Below are positions 23,405-30,646 of a stretch of DNA of 46,863 nt, piece after piece. Numbering within the stretch: the first letter of the stretch is position 1; each line of letters starts with the position of its first letter. Position numbers and translations under genes: made by a program. The stretch is from Bog-756 sp036513075. GTDB lineage: Bacteria; Actinomycetota; Acidimicrobiia; Acidimicrobiales; RAAP-2. The stretch covers positions 1 to 46,863 of the forward strand of contig DATBZS010000040.1 of assembly GCA_036513075.1 (NCBI GenBank), in the 5' to 3' direction. Below the pieces are notes generated by a model. It saw only the letters and a program-made list of their open reading frames with translations. It did no database searches and had not been told where the DNA came from.

Positions 23405-24456
23405 TGGCCAGAGGCGCGCCTCGACCGACCGGTGATGCGTTCGACGCGCTCCCGGTGGCCGTCGATGCGATGGGCGGGGACAGGGCGCCCGACGAGATCG
23501 TCAAGGGCGCACTCGAAGTAGCTGATGCCGGTGCCATCAAGGTGCTCCTGGTCGGCCTGCCTGGCGCCATGGGTGACACAGGCGACCTCCCGCTGCTCGA
23601 GTGCAGCGAGGTCATCGGCATGGACGACGACCCCGGCCAGGGCGTCCGCCGCAAGAAGGACTCGTCGCTGGTCCGGTCGGCCGAGGCCGTACGCGACGGC
23701 CTGGCCATGGCCATGGTCTCGGCCGGCAATACCGGCGCCACCATGGCCTCGGCGCTTCTGCGGATGGGACGCCTTCCCGGGGTCATCCGGCCGGCCATCG
23801 CCACGCCGATCCCGGACCTGAAGAAGGACTACCCGACGGTCATGCTCGACGCCGGGGCCAACGCCGAGGCGACGTCGGCGATGCTGCTCCAGTTCGCCCA
23901 GATGGGAGCGGCGTACTCGACCAAGCGCTACGGCGTGGCCCGTCCCCGCGTGGCTCTGCTCTCCATCGGCGAGGAGAAGTCGAAGGGGACCCCTCTGGTC
24001 AAGGAGACCCACGCCATCCTGGCCGAGGGTGGCCACGGCGACTTCGAGTTCGTGGGCAATGTCGAGGGGCGCGACTTCTTCGAGGACTATGCCGACGTCA
24101 TCGTGACCGATGGCTTCACCGGGAACGTGGCGTTGAAGACCCTCGAGGGCACGCTCCGCTTTCTGCTGCAGACGTTGACCGGCATCTTCGCAAACCCGGA
24201 AGTGGCCGACGCCGCCGGCGTGCTGCTGCCGCACCTGCTGCCGTTGGCCGCCACCCTCGATCCGGAGAGCACCGGGGGTGCCATGCTGCTGGGCGTCGAC
24301 GGGGTGTGCGTGATCAGCCACGGGTCGTCATCGTCGGTGGCCATGGTGAATGCCATCACGGTGGCCCACGACGTCGCCGTCGACGGTCTGGTGGCCGCCG
24401 TGGCCGCCTCGGTGCGCACGGTCGACCTCGTGTCCGACGTGGCCGACACCGCCTGA
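23404..24456 (+). CDS. plsX: phosphate acyltransferase
   Basis: 350 residues from GTG 23404. PlsX makes acyl-phosphate from acyl-ACP, feeding membrane phospholipid synthesis with PlsY. VAVDAMGGDRAPDEIVKGAL is the family N-terminus, with VSAGNTGATMASALLRMGR, VMLDAGANAEATSAMLLQFA, LLSIGEEKSKGTPLVKETH, FVGNVEGRDFF, DVIVTDGFTGNVALKTLEG and LLGVDGVCVISHGSSS. The frame is open upstream to 22849, but that part is a shadow over DUF177 and rpmF. In many bacteria acpP or fabD follows plsX; here a divergent accessory block intervenes before acpP at 37121. Confidence 0.95.
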   Translation: MARGAPRPTGDAFDALPVAVDAMGGDRAPDEIVKGALEVADAGAIKVLLVGLPGAMGDTGDLPLLECSEVIGMDDDPGQGVRRKKDSSLVRSAEAVRDGLAMAMVSAGNTGATMASALLRMGRLPGVIRPAIATPIPDLKKDYPTVMLDAGANAEATSAMLLQFAQMGAAYSTKRYGVARPRVALLSIGEEKSKGTPLVKETHAILAEGGHGDFEFVGNVEGRDFFEDYADVIVTDGFTGNVALKTLEGTLRFLLQTLTGIFANPEVADAAGVLLPHLLPLAATLDPESTGGAMLLGVDGVCVISHGSSSSVAMVNAITVAHDVAVDGLVAAVAASVRTVDLVSDVADTA

Positions 24457-24459
24457 GGC

Positions 24460-25491
24460 TCACGACCGGGCGAATCCGGCCAGGTCGCGTGCGGTGTCCC
24501 GGCTGACGTCGGGGCAGGCGATGGTGAAGATCTCGGTCCCATGCATGGTGCCCATCTGCTGGCGGCATCGGGCCGCCACCCCGGTCTCCAGCAGCAAGCG
24601 GTAGAACTCGATTCCCTCGTCGCGCAACGGGTCGCACTCGTTCACGTTGATGACCACCGGGGGTAGGCCCGCCACGTCGTCCACCGTGGCGAACAGCGGC
24701 CAGGCCAGCGGGTCCTTGGCCTCGAAGGCTTCGATCCCGTAGGCGAGCGCCCCGGTGCTCCCGTGCAGGTCGAGCAGGATCCCGTTGTTCTCGTAGGTGG
24801 ACACCAGGTGCTCCTGGGGCCACTCCCCGGCAATGTAGGGGCAGAGGGCGTAGAGGCCCTTGACCAGACCGATGCCGCCGTCGCGCAGTAGGCGCATGCC
24901 GGTAGCCAGGGTGAGGTTGCCGCCGCCGCTCTCTCCTGCGATCACGATCCGCTCGGGGTCGACGCCGAGCTCGCCGGCGTGGTCGACCACCCAGTGGAAG
25001 CCTGAGACGCAGTCGTTGAGTCCGGCGGGATAGGGCGCCACCTCGGGCACCGACGACGGCGAGATGGCGTTGCGGAAGTCGACCATGACCACCGCCACTC
25101 CGTTGGCCGCTATCAGCTTCCCCCAACCGCGGTACATCCCGTCGAAACAGGACAGGTTGGTCATACCTCCGCCGTGGATGTAATAGACGCAGGCCACCAC
25201 CTCGTCGGCTTCGGGCCGGATGATCTGGAAGTTGATCGTGTTGCCGTCGGGGGCCGACGTAGTCGACTCCATGGTGATCTGGAGCCCGGCCGACGGCGCC
25301 GCCTCTTCGGTGTCGCACAGGGCCATGAACTGTCGAAAGACCTCCGCCCCGGCAATCGCCTCCGGCGTGCCGGCCTCGGCGAGCAACTCCTCTCTGGTGG
25401 TGGCCGCAGACGGCGTGATGTCGGGAAGGTGCTCGAGGAGTGCCTTGATGCGGGGGTCGATCCGACGGTCGGCTGCGAAGTCGTAGGCCAC
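24460..25491 (-). CDS. HSL-family (type IV) esterase/lipase, alpha/beta hydrolase
   Basis: 343 residues. The hormone-sensitive-lipase oxyanion motif HGGG (in YYIHGGGMTNL), the nucleophile elbow GESGGGNLTL, ECDPLRDEG with the acid, and a late GTMHGTE with the catalytic His are all present. An N-terminal helical cap precedes the core. The substrate is probably a short-chain ester. GTG 25491 follows AGGAGG by about 7 nt. It lies 57 nt downstream of the acyl-CoA dehydrogenase on the same strand, so an operon is likely. Its stop is 3 nt from the convergent plsX stop. Confidence 0.82.
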   Translation of the reverse strand: MAYDFAADRRIDPRIKALLEHLPDITPSAATTREELLAEAGTPEAIAGAEVFRQFMALCDTEEAAPSAGLQITMESTTSAPDGNTINFQIIRPEADEVVACVYYIHGGGMTNLSCFDGMYRGWGKLIAANGVAVVMVDFRNAISPSSVPEVAPYPAGLNDCVSGFHWVVDHAGELGVDPERIVIAGESGGGNLTLATGMRLLRDGGIGLVKGLYALCPYIAGEWPQEHLVSTYENNGILLDLHGSTGALAYGIEAFEAKDPLAWPLFATVDDVAGLPPVVINVNECDPLRDEGIEFYRLLLETGVAARCRQQMGTMHGTEIFTIACPDVSRDTARDLAGFARS

Positions 25492-25548
25492 GACGCCCTC
25501 CTGTCGTACATGGTCCGCCGGAGCGGGCGGGACCAGGTGTCCGCGACC

Positions 25549-26787
25549 TTACGACGTTCGGCGGAGCAGATCCTTGGCGATGTGGGTGACCTGAATCTCG
25601 TCGGTGCCGGCGTAGATCTGGAAGACCTTGGCGTCCCGTGCGAGCTGCTCCACCCGGTATTCGGCGGTGTAGCCGTTGCCGCCCATCAGCTGGACGGCCT
25701 CCATCGCCACCTCGGAGGCGGCCTGGGCCGAGTACAGCTTGAGGGCCGAGGCCTCGGCCAGGGTCAGGTTCTTGCCGGCGGCCGAGGTTTCGATGTGGCG
25801 GAACACCAGGTTCTCCACGTTGAGTCGGGCCACCTCCATCTTGGCCAGCTTGAGCTGGATGAGCTGGAAGTCGCCGATCGGCTTCCCCCACAGGATGCGG
25901 TTCTTGGCGTACTCGACTGAAAGGGCCAGGCACTCCTCGATGACGCCCAGGGACATTGCCGCGACGCCCGCACGCTCGGTCACGAAGTTGGCCTTGGCCG
26001 AGTCGCGGCCGCTCTCCTCGCGCACTTCGGTCTCACCAAGGAGGTGCTCGATGCCCACCCGGACATCGGTCATGAAGAGCTCGCCGGTGGGGGAGGAGTT
26101 GAGGCCCATCTTGCGCAGGGGCTTGGACTGCTCGAGGCCGGGGGTACCGGCGTCGAGGATGAAGGTGAGGACCGGGCGGTCGCGAATCGGGGTGCCGGAG
26201 CCGTCGTCGAGCTTGGCGTAGAGCACGATGGTGTCGGCGTAGGGGCCGTTGGTGATCCAGGTCTTGGAGCCGTTGATGATGTACTCGTCGCCGTCCCGTC
26301 GGGCGGTGGTGGTCATGCCTCCCAACGCGTCGGAACCGGAGTTGGCTTCGGTGATGGCCCAGGCACCGACCTTCTCGGCGGTGAGCAGGTCGAGGCCCCA
26401 CCGCTCCATCTGGGCCGGGGTGCCGCCCTTCATGATGGTGCCGGCAGCCAGGCCGACGCTCACTCCCATCGAGGTCACGATGCCGGGGCAGTGGTGGCAC
26501 AACTCGATGATCGGGATGAGGGTCATGGCCGCCGCTCCGCCGTCACCGGTCCGTTCGGCCCGCTCGGTGGTGGACTCCTTGGTGCCGGACACCTTCCGCT
26601 CGAGCTGGTGCTTGAAGCGGTCGCGGGCCATCTGGTCCATGCCGAACGTGGCGTACAGCTTGCGGATGATGTCGTAGGGAGGGACGCCTTCGTGCTCCAG
26701 GGCGTCGATCTGGGGAATCACCTCGGCATCGATGAAGCGCCGGATGGCGTCTCGGACCATGAGATGCTCGTCGGACCACTCGAACAT
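25549..26787 (-). CDS. acyl-CoA dehydrogenase
   Basis: 412 residues, FAD flavoprotein oxidising acyl-CoA to enoyl-CoA. GAWAITEANSGSDALGGMTT (142-161) and TWITNGP form the FAD/substrate core, FGMDQMARD lies near the N-terminus, and MGGNGYTAEY the C-terminal helix. At the usual catalytic Glu position of medium-chain enzymes there is Ala393 (IYAGTDEIQ); instead Glu271 in TERAGVAAM aligns with the base of isovaleryl/long-chain-type enzymes. Substrate is thus more likely branched or long chain. ATG 26787 is preceded by GGGGAGG at 5 nt, and a TAGCCT lies about 60 nt upstream. Confidence 0.88.
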   Translation of the reverse strand: MFEWSDEHLMVRDAIRRFIDAEVIPQIDALEHEGVPPYDIIRKLYATFGMDQMARDRFKHQLERKVSGTKESTTERAERTGDGGAAAMTLIPIIELCHHCPGIVTSMGVSVGLAAGTIMKGGTPAQMERWGLDLLTAEKVGAWAITEANSGSDALGGMTTTARRDGDEYIINGSKTWITNGPYADTIVLYAKLDDGSGTPIRDRPVLTFILDAGTPGLEQSKPLRKMGLNSSPTGELFMTDVRVGIEHLLGETEVREESGRDSAKANFVTERAGVAAMSLGVIEECLALSVEYAKNRILWGKPIGDFQLIQLKLAKMEVARLNVENLVFRHIETSAAGKNLTLAEASALKLYSAQAASEVAMEAVQLMGGNGYTAEYRVEQLARDAKVFQIYAGTDEIQVTHIAKDLLRRTS

Positions 26788-26845
26788 GGCGACCTCCCCG
26801 TGGGTGGACCTGCTCAGGAGTTGGAACAGGTTCTGCTCGGGCCAG

Positions 26846-26870
26846 AGGCTACTCGTGTCCCGCCTACAGT
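26846..26870. promoter_or_regulatory. divergent -10 elements of acyl-CoA dehydrogenase and trHbO genes
   Basis: Minus-strand TAGCCT (26851-26846) should give the acyl-CoA dehydrogenase a leader of about 52 nt with GGGGAGG, while plus-strand TACAGT (26865-26870) is followed by 6 nt and GTG 26877, a leaderless start. The two hexamers are 13 bp apart. Confidence 0.5.
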
Positions 26871-26876
26871 CGGGAC

Positions 26877-27266
26877 GTGCGACTGAAGCGCAAGTCCGAA
26901 GGGACCCCGTTCGAACGGTGGGGCGGGCAGCCGTTCTTCGACGCCCTCGTCGAACAGTTCTACGTGGGGGTGGCGACCGACCCGCTGCTCCGCCACATGT
27001 ATCCCGACGACCTCACCGAGTCCAAGGTCCACCTCGCGTTGTTTCTCGGCCAGTACTGGGGCGGTCCCGACGAGTACAACCAGGTCAGGGGCCATCCGCG
27101 CCTGAGGATGCGTCACTCCCCGTTCGTCATCGGCCGCTCGGAGGCCGAGGCCTGGATGCGCCACATGACCGCGGCCGTCGATGCCTTGGGCATGGCCCCA
27201 GACGACCGCACCGAGCTGCTCGACTACCTGTCGATGGCGGCCCGCAGCCTCCAGAACGCCCACTGA
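26877..27266 (+). CDS. glbO: group II truncated haemoglobin (trHbO)
   Basis: 129 residues, close to mycobacterial trHbO throughout (QYWGGPDEYNQVRGHPRLRM). Haem-site residues are in place: proximal His80 in RMRHSPF, Tyr29 (B10), Tyr42 (CD1) and Trp93 (G8). Such proteins bind O2 and handle peroxide or nitric oxide, with a suggested membrane-respiration link. Leaderless GTG start supported by TACAGT 6 nt upstream. It is divergent from the acyl-CoA dehydrogenase and converges with the SDR gene. Confidence 0.93.
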   Translation: MRLKRKSEGTPFERWGGQPFFDALVEQFYVGVATDPLLRHMYPDDLTESKVHLALFLGQYWGGPDEYNQVRGHPRLRMRHSPFVIGRSEAEAWMRHMTAAVDALGMAPDDRTELLDYLSMAARSLQNAH

Positions 27267-27307
27267 CGTCGACCGGTCGACCCGTCGGCCGGTGGCGGCC
27301 GTGAGGG

Positions 27308-28096
27308 CTACCAGGTGGCCCCCAGGACCCCGCGCATGGTGGCCTCGAAGTCTGCGTCCCCGAGCGACGACCGGGCGCTGAGCACCATGGCCGCGTCCTC
27401 GCCCACCGGCACCCGCAGCGGGGTACCCGGGTCCTCGATGGCACCGAGGATGGCCCCGGCCACCAACTCGGGGCCGGGACGGCCGGCGGGGCCGGTGACC
27501 ACCCGGTCCGTGTGCTCCCACTGCTCCCACAACTGGTCGTAGACGGAGTCGCCGTGGACGCGCTCGCCCGATTTCATTCCCGGTGCGGTGTAGCCCGGCT
27601 CGACGATGACCACCCGGATGTCGAAGTGGGCGAGCTCGTAGTGGAGCGTCTCGGACAGCGACTCAAGAGCGTACTTGGACGCCGAGTAGGCGCCGTCGAG
27701 CGGCGTGGCCACCCGGCCCTGGATGGAGCTGACGTTGACGATGACGCCCGAGCCCCGGGTACGCCATGCGGGAAGCAGGGGTTGGAGGACCCGCAGTGGG
27801 CCGAGCACGTTGGTCGCAAAGATCGACTCGATCCGGTTGAGCGGGTAGCTCTCGAGTGGCCCCTTGCCGTTCTGGGCGGCGTTGTTGACCAGCGCATCGA
27901 GCGGACCGGCCAGCTCGAGGGCGGCGGCCACCGACGCGTCGTCAGTGACGTCGAGGGGGAGCCTGAGGGCCACGTCGAGGTCGTCGAGCAGGGAGATGTC
28001 CCGGGCCGTCGCCACCACCTCGTGGCCGGCCCGGGTCAGCTCGGTGGCGGTGGCAGCGCCTATGGCCCGTCCCGCCCCCGTGATCAGGATCCGCAT
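27308..28096 (-). CDS. short-chain dehydrogenase/reductase
   Basis: 262 residues of the classical SDR fold. LITGAGRAIGAATA is the NAD(P) loop, LDVTDDAS the adenine pocket, NNAAQNG the structural motif, VNVSSIQG the Ser and YSASKYAL the Tyr-Lys catalytic pair, followed by VEPGYTAPG. Closest in style to oxidoreductases of unknown substrate. Leaderless: minus-strand TAGCCT lies 7 nt upstream of ATG 28096. It is divergent from the SCO6745-family gene with 84 bp between. Confidence 0.88.
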   Translation of the reverse strand: MRILITGAGRAIGAATATELTRAGHEVVATARDISLLDDLDVALRLPLDVTDDASVAAALELAGPLDALVNNAAQNGKGPLESYPLNRIESIFATNVLGPLRVLQPLLPAWRTRGSGVIVNVSSIQGRVATPLDGAYSASKYALESLSETLHYELAHFDIRVVIVEPGYTAPGMKSGERVHGDSVYDQLWEQWEHTDRVVTGPAGRPGPELVAGAILGAIEDPGTPLRVPVGEDAAMVLSARSSLGDADFEATMRGVLGATW

Positions 28097-28103
28097 GGCG
28101 GGC

Positions 28104-28109
28104 AGGCTA
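28104..28109 (-). promoter_or_regulatory. -10 element (TAGCCT) of SDR gene, leaderless
   Basis: Minus-strand TAGCCT, 7 nt, then ATG 28096. An identical hexamer drives the divergent neighbour. Confidence 0.55.
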
Positions 28110-28168
28110 CGTCACGGTCCCGGGCCGGTGCCCCGGTCACGGCCCGGCAATCGATGATGGGCGAGGGC

Positions 28169-28174
28169 TAGCCT
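28169..28174 (+). promoter_or_regulatory. -10 element (TAGCCT) of SCO6745-family gene, leaderless
   Basis: TAGCCT, 6 nt, then ATG 28181. Confidence 0.55.
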
Positions 28175-28180
28175 GCCGGC

Positions 28181-28924
28181 ATGACGACCGACGAGCTCAT
28201 GGCCCGGGCCTGTCCGATCATCCGTGACATCGGCTGGGCCCACTATTTCTCACCTGAGGCAGAGACGGTGGCCGCCGACATCGGGATCGATATCTTCACC
28301 CTGTACGCGGTGGGGCGGGGCGGCGTGCTCGGTGACGTGGAACCGGTGGTAGTGGCCAGCGCCTTCGGCTACTTCAATCCGGAGGTGGTCGACGCCTTGT
28401 GGACCCTGGGCACCAAGCACATCGCACCTCGTGAGGCGGCACGCGCCTACCTCGACTGTGCGGCCGAGGTGGGCCGACGTGCCCTCGCCGACATCGAAGG
28501 CCTGGACGCCATGGTGGCGGCGGCCGATGCGGTCAACCGTGCCGCCGATCCGGTCGGTCTCGCCCTCTACGCCGGCTACCGCGGCGAACTCCTGGTGGAC
28601 GACACACCCGGCCGAGCCCTCCAGATCGTGAACGTCCTGCGCGAGTTGCGGGGGAGCGCCCACCTGGTCGCCCTTCGGGCCTGCGGGGTGGACGCCCGGA
28701 CCGCGCACTTCATCAAGCGACCGGACGACGGTCCCATGTTCGGATGGCCTGACGGCTTCGCGCCGGAGATCAGCGAGGAACAGCGGGCCGCGGCAGTGCG
28801 GGCCGAGGCCCTCACCGACGACCTGGTCCGGCCGGCCTACGCCGTGCTCGACGACGACGGGGCGGCCGCGCTCCTCCGCGGGCTCGACGACATGGCGGTG
28901 GCCCTCGGGGGCGGCACCGTCTGA
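28181..28924 (+). CDS. SCO6745-family (SalK-like) protein
   Basis: 247 residues, helical. The N-terminal IGWAHYFSPEAETVAADIGI segment followed by YAVGRGGVLGDVEPVVVASAF and FGYFNP matches the actinobacterial SCO6745 family, whose members are of unknown biochemical function though one is annotated SalK in antibiotic clusters. No catalytic motif is visible. It has its own leaderless promoter and stands alone between the SDR and VOC genes. Confidence 0.7.
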   Translation: MTTDELMARACPIIRDIGWAHYFSPEAETVAADIGIDIFTLYAVGRGGVLGDVEPVVVASAFGYFNPEVVDALWTLGTKHIAPREAARAYLDCAAEVGRRALADIEGLDAMVAAADAVNRAADPVGLALYAGYRGELLVDDTPGRALQIVNVLRELRGSAHLVALRACGVDARTAHFIKRPDDGPMFGWPDGFAPEISEEQRAAAVRAEALTDDLVRPAYAVLDDDGAAALLRGLDDMAVALGGGTV

Positions 28925-29029
28925 CCGGTAGGTCGTCGATCGACACATCGTTGGTGGGTGGCCGGCATCTGGTTCACGGAGCCGACGCCCGCCCCGTTCC
29001 CGAGCCCGGGAGCGGAGGAGTTGGGGCGG

Positions 29030-29063
29030 TACCATCGAGCGTCGATTCGAGACCGAGGGAGAG
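29030..29063 (+). promoter_or_regulatory. -10 element and Shine-Dalgarno of VOC gene
   Basis: TACCAT at 29030-29035 is not at leaderless distance; transcription near 29042 would give a leader of about 25 nt with GAGGGAGAG at 29055-29063, three nt before ATG 29067. Confidence 0.45.
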
Positions 29064-29066
29064 AGC

Positions 29067-29420
29067 ATGGCCGCAGACTGGGCGAGGCCGATCGTCCACT
29101 GGGAGATCGTGGCCCGTGACCCCGCGATACAGGCCGACTTCTACGGTCAGCTGTTCCACTGGGACATCACCGACGGGGCCTTCCGCCAAGTGCCGGCCGG
29201 CATCGGCGGGCCCGAGCCCGGTCCGGCGGGCCACATCCGCGAAGGTGTCGAGGCCGGGGTCGTCCTGTACGTCCAGGTCGGCGATCTCTCGGCCACGTTG
29301 GTGCGCGCCCGAGAGCTGGGCGGGCAGGTCACGTCGGATCCGTTCGATCTACCCGACGGGCCCACAGTCGCCTTCATCACCGACCCGGAAGGCAATGCCG
29401 TCGGCCTGGTGCAACAGTAA
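29067..29420 (+). CDS. VOC-family (glyoxalase/bleomycin-resistance fold) protein
   Basis: 117 residues with paired beta-alpha-beta-beta-beta modules: IVHWEIVARDPAIQADFYGQ opens the first and GVVLYVQVGDLSATLVRARE the second, ending FITDPEGNAVGLVQQ. Metal-ligand positions His11 and a late Glu-like position are uncertain. The substrate is unknown; such single proteins act as lyases, dioxygenases or binding proteins. It converges with the small ABM-like gene, with 5 nt between stops. Confidence 0.78.
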   Translation: MAADWARPIVHWEIVARDPAIQADFYGQLFHWDITDGAFRQVPAGIGGPEPGPAGHIREGVEAGVVLYVQVGDLSATLVRARELGGQVTSDPFDLPDGPTVAFITDPEGNAVGLVQQ

Positions 29421-29425
29421 GGGAC

Positions 29426-29713
29426 CTACTCCAGTTCCTGGAAGCGGTCCGACCTCATGGTCGTGAGGTCGATGAAGGTCACGAACTCCCGACATGCGGT
29501 GTAGTCGGACCGCAACGGGTCGCCGGCGTCGGCCGAGGCGGGCGAGTCCCACAGAGTGATGACCAGCCAATCGGACTCTTCACCTCTGGCTGTGGTGCGC
29601 CGCAGCAGGCCGGGCTGCTGATAGGCGAACGCCGACTGCAGCCGTTTGTCGGCCAGCAGGAATTCCTCTTCGTCGGCACCGCGTTGCAGCCGGAATCTCA
29701 GGGTCTCGATCAC
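29426..29713 (-). CDS. small ferredoxin-like-fold protein, ABM/DUF monooxygenase-like
   Basis: 95 residues. The pattern ETLRFRLQRGADEEEFLLAD, YQQPGLLRRTTA, DWLVITLWDSPASADA is like dimeric antibiotic-biosynthesis-monooxygenase/stress-responsive small proteins. No catalytic residue is identifiable, so function is open. GTG start at 29713, with a G-rich stretch but no clear Shine-Dalgarno. It lies 51 nt downstream of the transglutaminase gene on the same strand and could be the last gene of that operon. Confidence 0.6.
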   Translation of the reverse strand: MIETLRFRLQRGADEEEFLLADKRLQSAFAYQQPGLLRRTTARGEESDWLVITLWDSPASADAGDPLRSDYTACREFVTFIDLTTMRSDRFQELE

Positions 29714-29764
29714 CGAGCGCCCCCGCTAGTTCCAGCAGCCTGGCCACTGGCGACCCGACGGGGC

Positions 29765-30646
29765 TCAGCCCGCTGGCACCCGTGACACGTCGACGGCCAC
29801 GTCGAGGGTGTGGAAGTCTCCGCCGCCGAACACGATGCCCTTCAGCGGCGACACGTCGGCATAGTCACGCCCCCACGCCGTGGTCACATAGGTGGACCCG
29901 ACGATCTTGTCGTTGGTGGGGTCGAGGTCGAGCCAGCCCCATCCGGGCACGAACACCGACAGCCAGGCGTGGGACGCATCGGCGCCCACCATGCGCACCT
30001 CGCCGGGCGGGGGGGCCGTCTCCAGGTAGCCGCTCACGTAGCGGGCGGCCAAGCCCATCGACCGAACGCAGCCCACGGCCAGGTGGGCGAAGTCCTGGCA
30101 CACGCCGCGGCGGTACTCGAGCACTTCGTCGAGCGGGGTGGTCACCGTAGTGAAGCCGGGGTCGTACAGGAAGTCGGTGTGGATCCGCTCGGTCAGGCCG
30201 GCGACGGCGTCGACCAGTGGCATGCCGGGAGGGAAGGACGGCACCGCGTACTCCCGCACCACCCGGGCCACCGATACCAGGGGTGACTCGAAGCAGAACT
30301 CCCGGGCGTCCAACATCTCGGGACTCAGGTCGTTGGTCAGCAGGTCGAGCGCCTCCTCCCAGCCGGGCCCGACGGCCGGCATCGGGTCGACGTCGATGAC
30401 GTCGACCACGCTGGTGGCGGTGACGGTCATCTCGGTGAACGGACCGTCCACCACGAAGCTGGCCACCGGATTGCCGTAGAAGTCGTTCCGCTCGCTCCAT
30501 CCGGTTGGGTCCGGTGCCACCACCAGGTCGCTCGACAGGCAGGACTGCCGTTCGGTGTCGCGGGGGCGGAGATGGGCCTCGTTGCGACACCGGCTGACCG
30601 GTGCGACGTACCGGTAGTCGGTCCGATGCTCGATCCGGTACCTCAC
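29765..30646 (-). CDS. transglutaminase-like cysteine protease family protein
   Basis: 293 residues. The N-terminal beta-region RYRIEHRTDYRYVAPVSRCR is the bacterial transglutaminase N-domain; the core has Cys183 in RRGVCQDFAHLAV, His226 in DASHAWLSVFV and Asp242 in LDPTND, so the catalytic triad is intact. It could hydrolyse or transfer peptide or isopeptide bonds. No signal peptide is seen, so it should act in the cytoplasm. Its GTG start overlaps the stop of the ATP-grasp/alpha-E gene (GTGA). This companionship with ATP-grasp and alpha-E genes is a recurrent bacterial neighbourhood. Confidence 0.9.
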   Translation of the reverse strand: MRYRIEHRTDYRYVAPVSRCRNEAHLRPRDTERQSCLSSDLVVAPDPTGWSERNDFYGNPVASFVVDGPFTEMTVTATSVVDVIDVDPMPAVGPGWEEALDLLTNDLSPEMLDAREFCFESPLVSVARVVREYAVPSFPPGMPLVDAVAGLTERIHTDFLYDPGFTTVTTPLDEVLEYRRGVCQDFAHLAVGCVRSMGLAARYVSGYLETAPPPGEVRMVGADASHAWLSVFVPGWGWLDLDPTNDKIVGSTYVTTAWGRDYADVSPLKGIVFGGGDFHTLDVAVDVSRVPAG

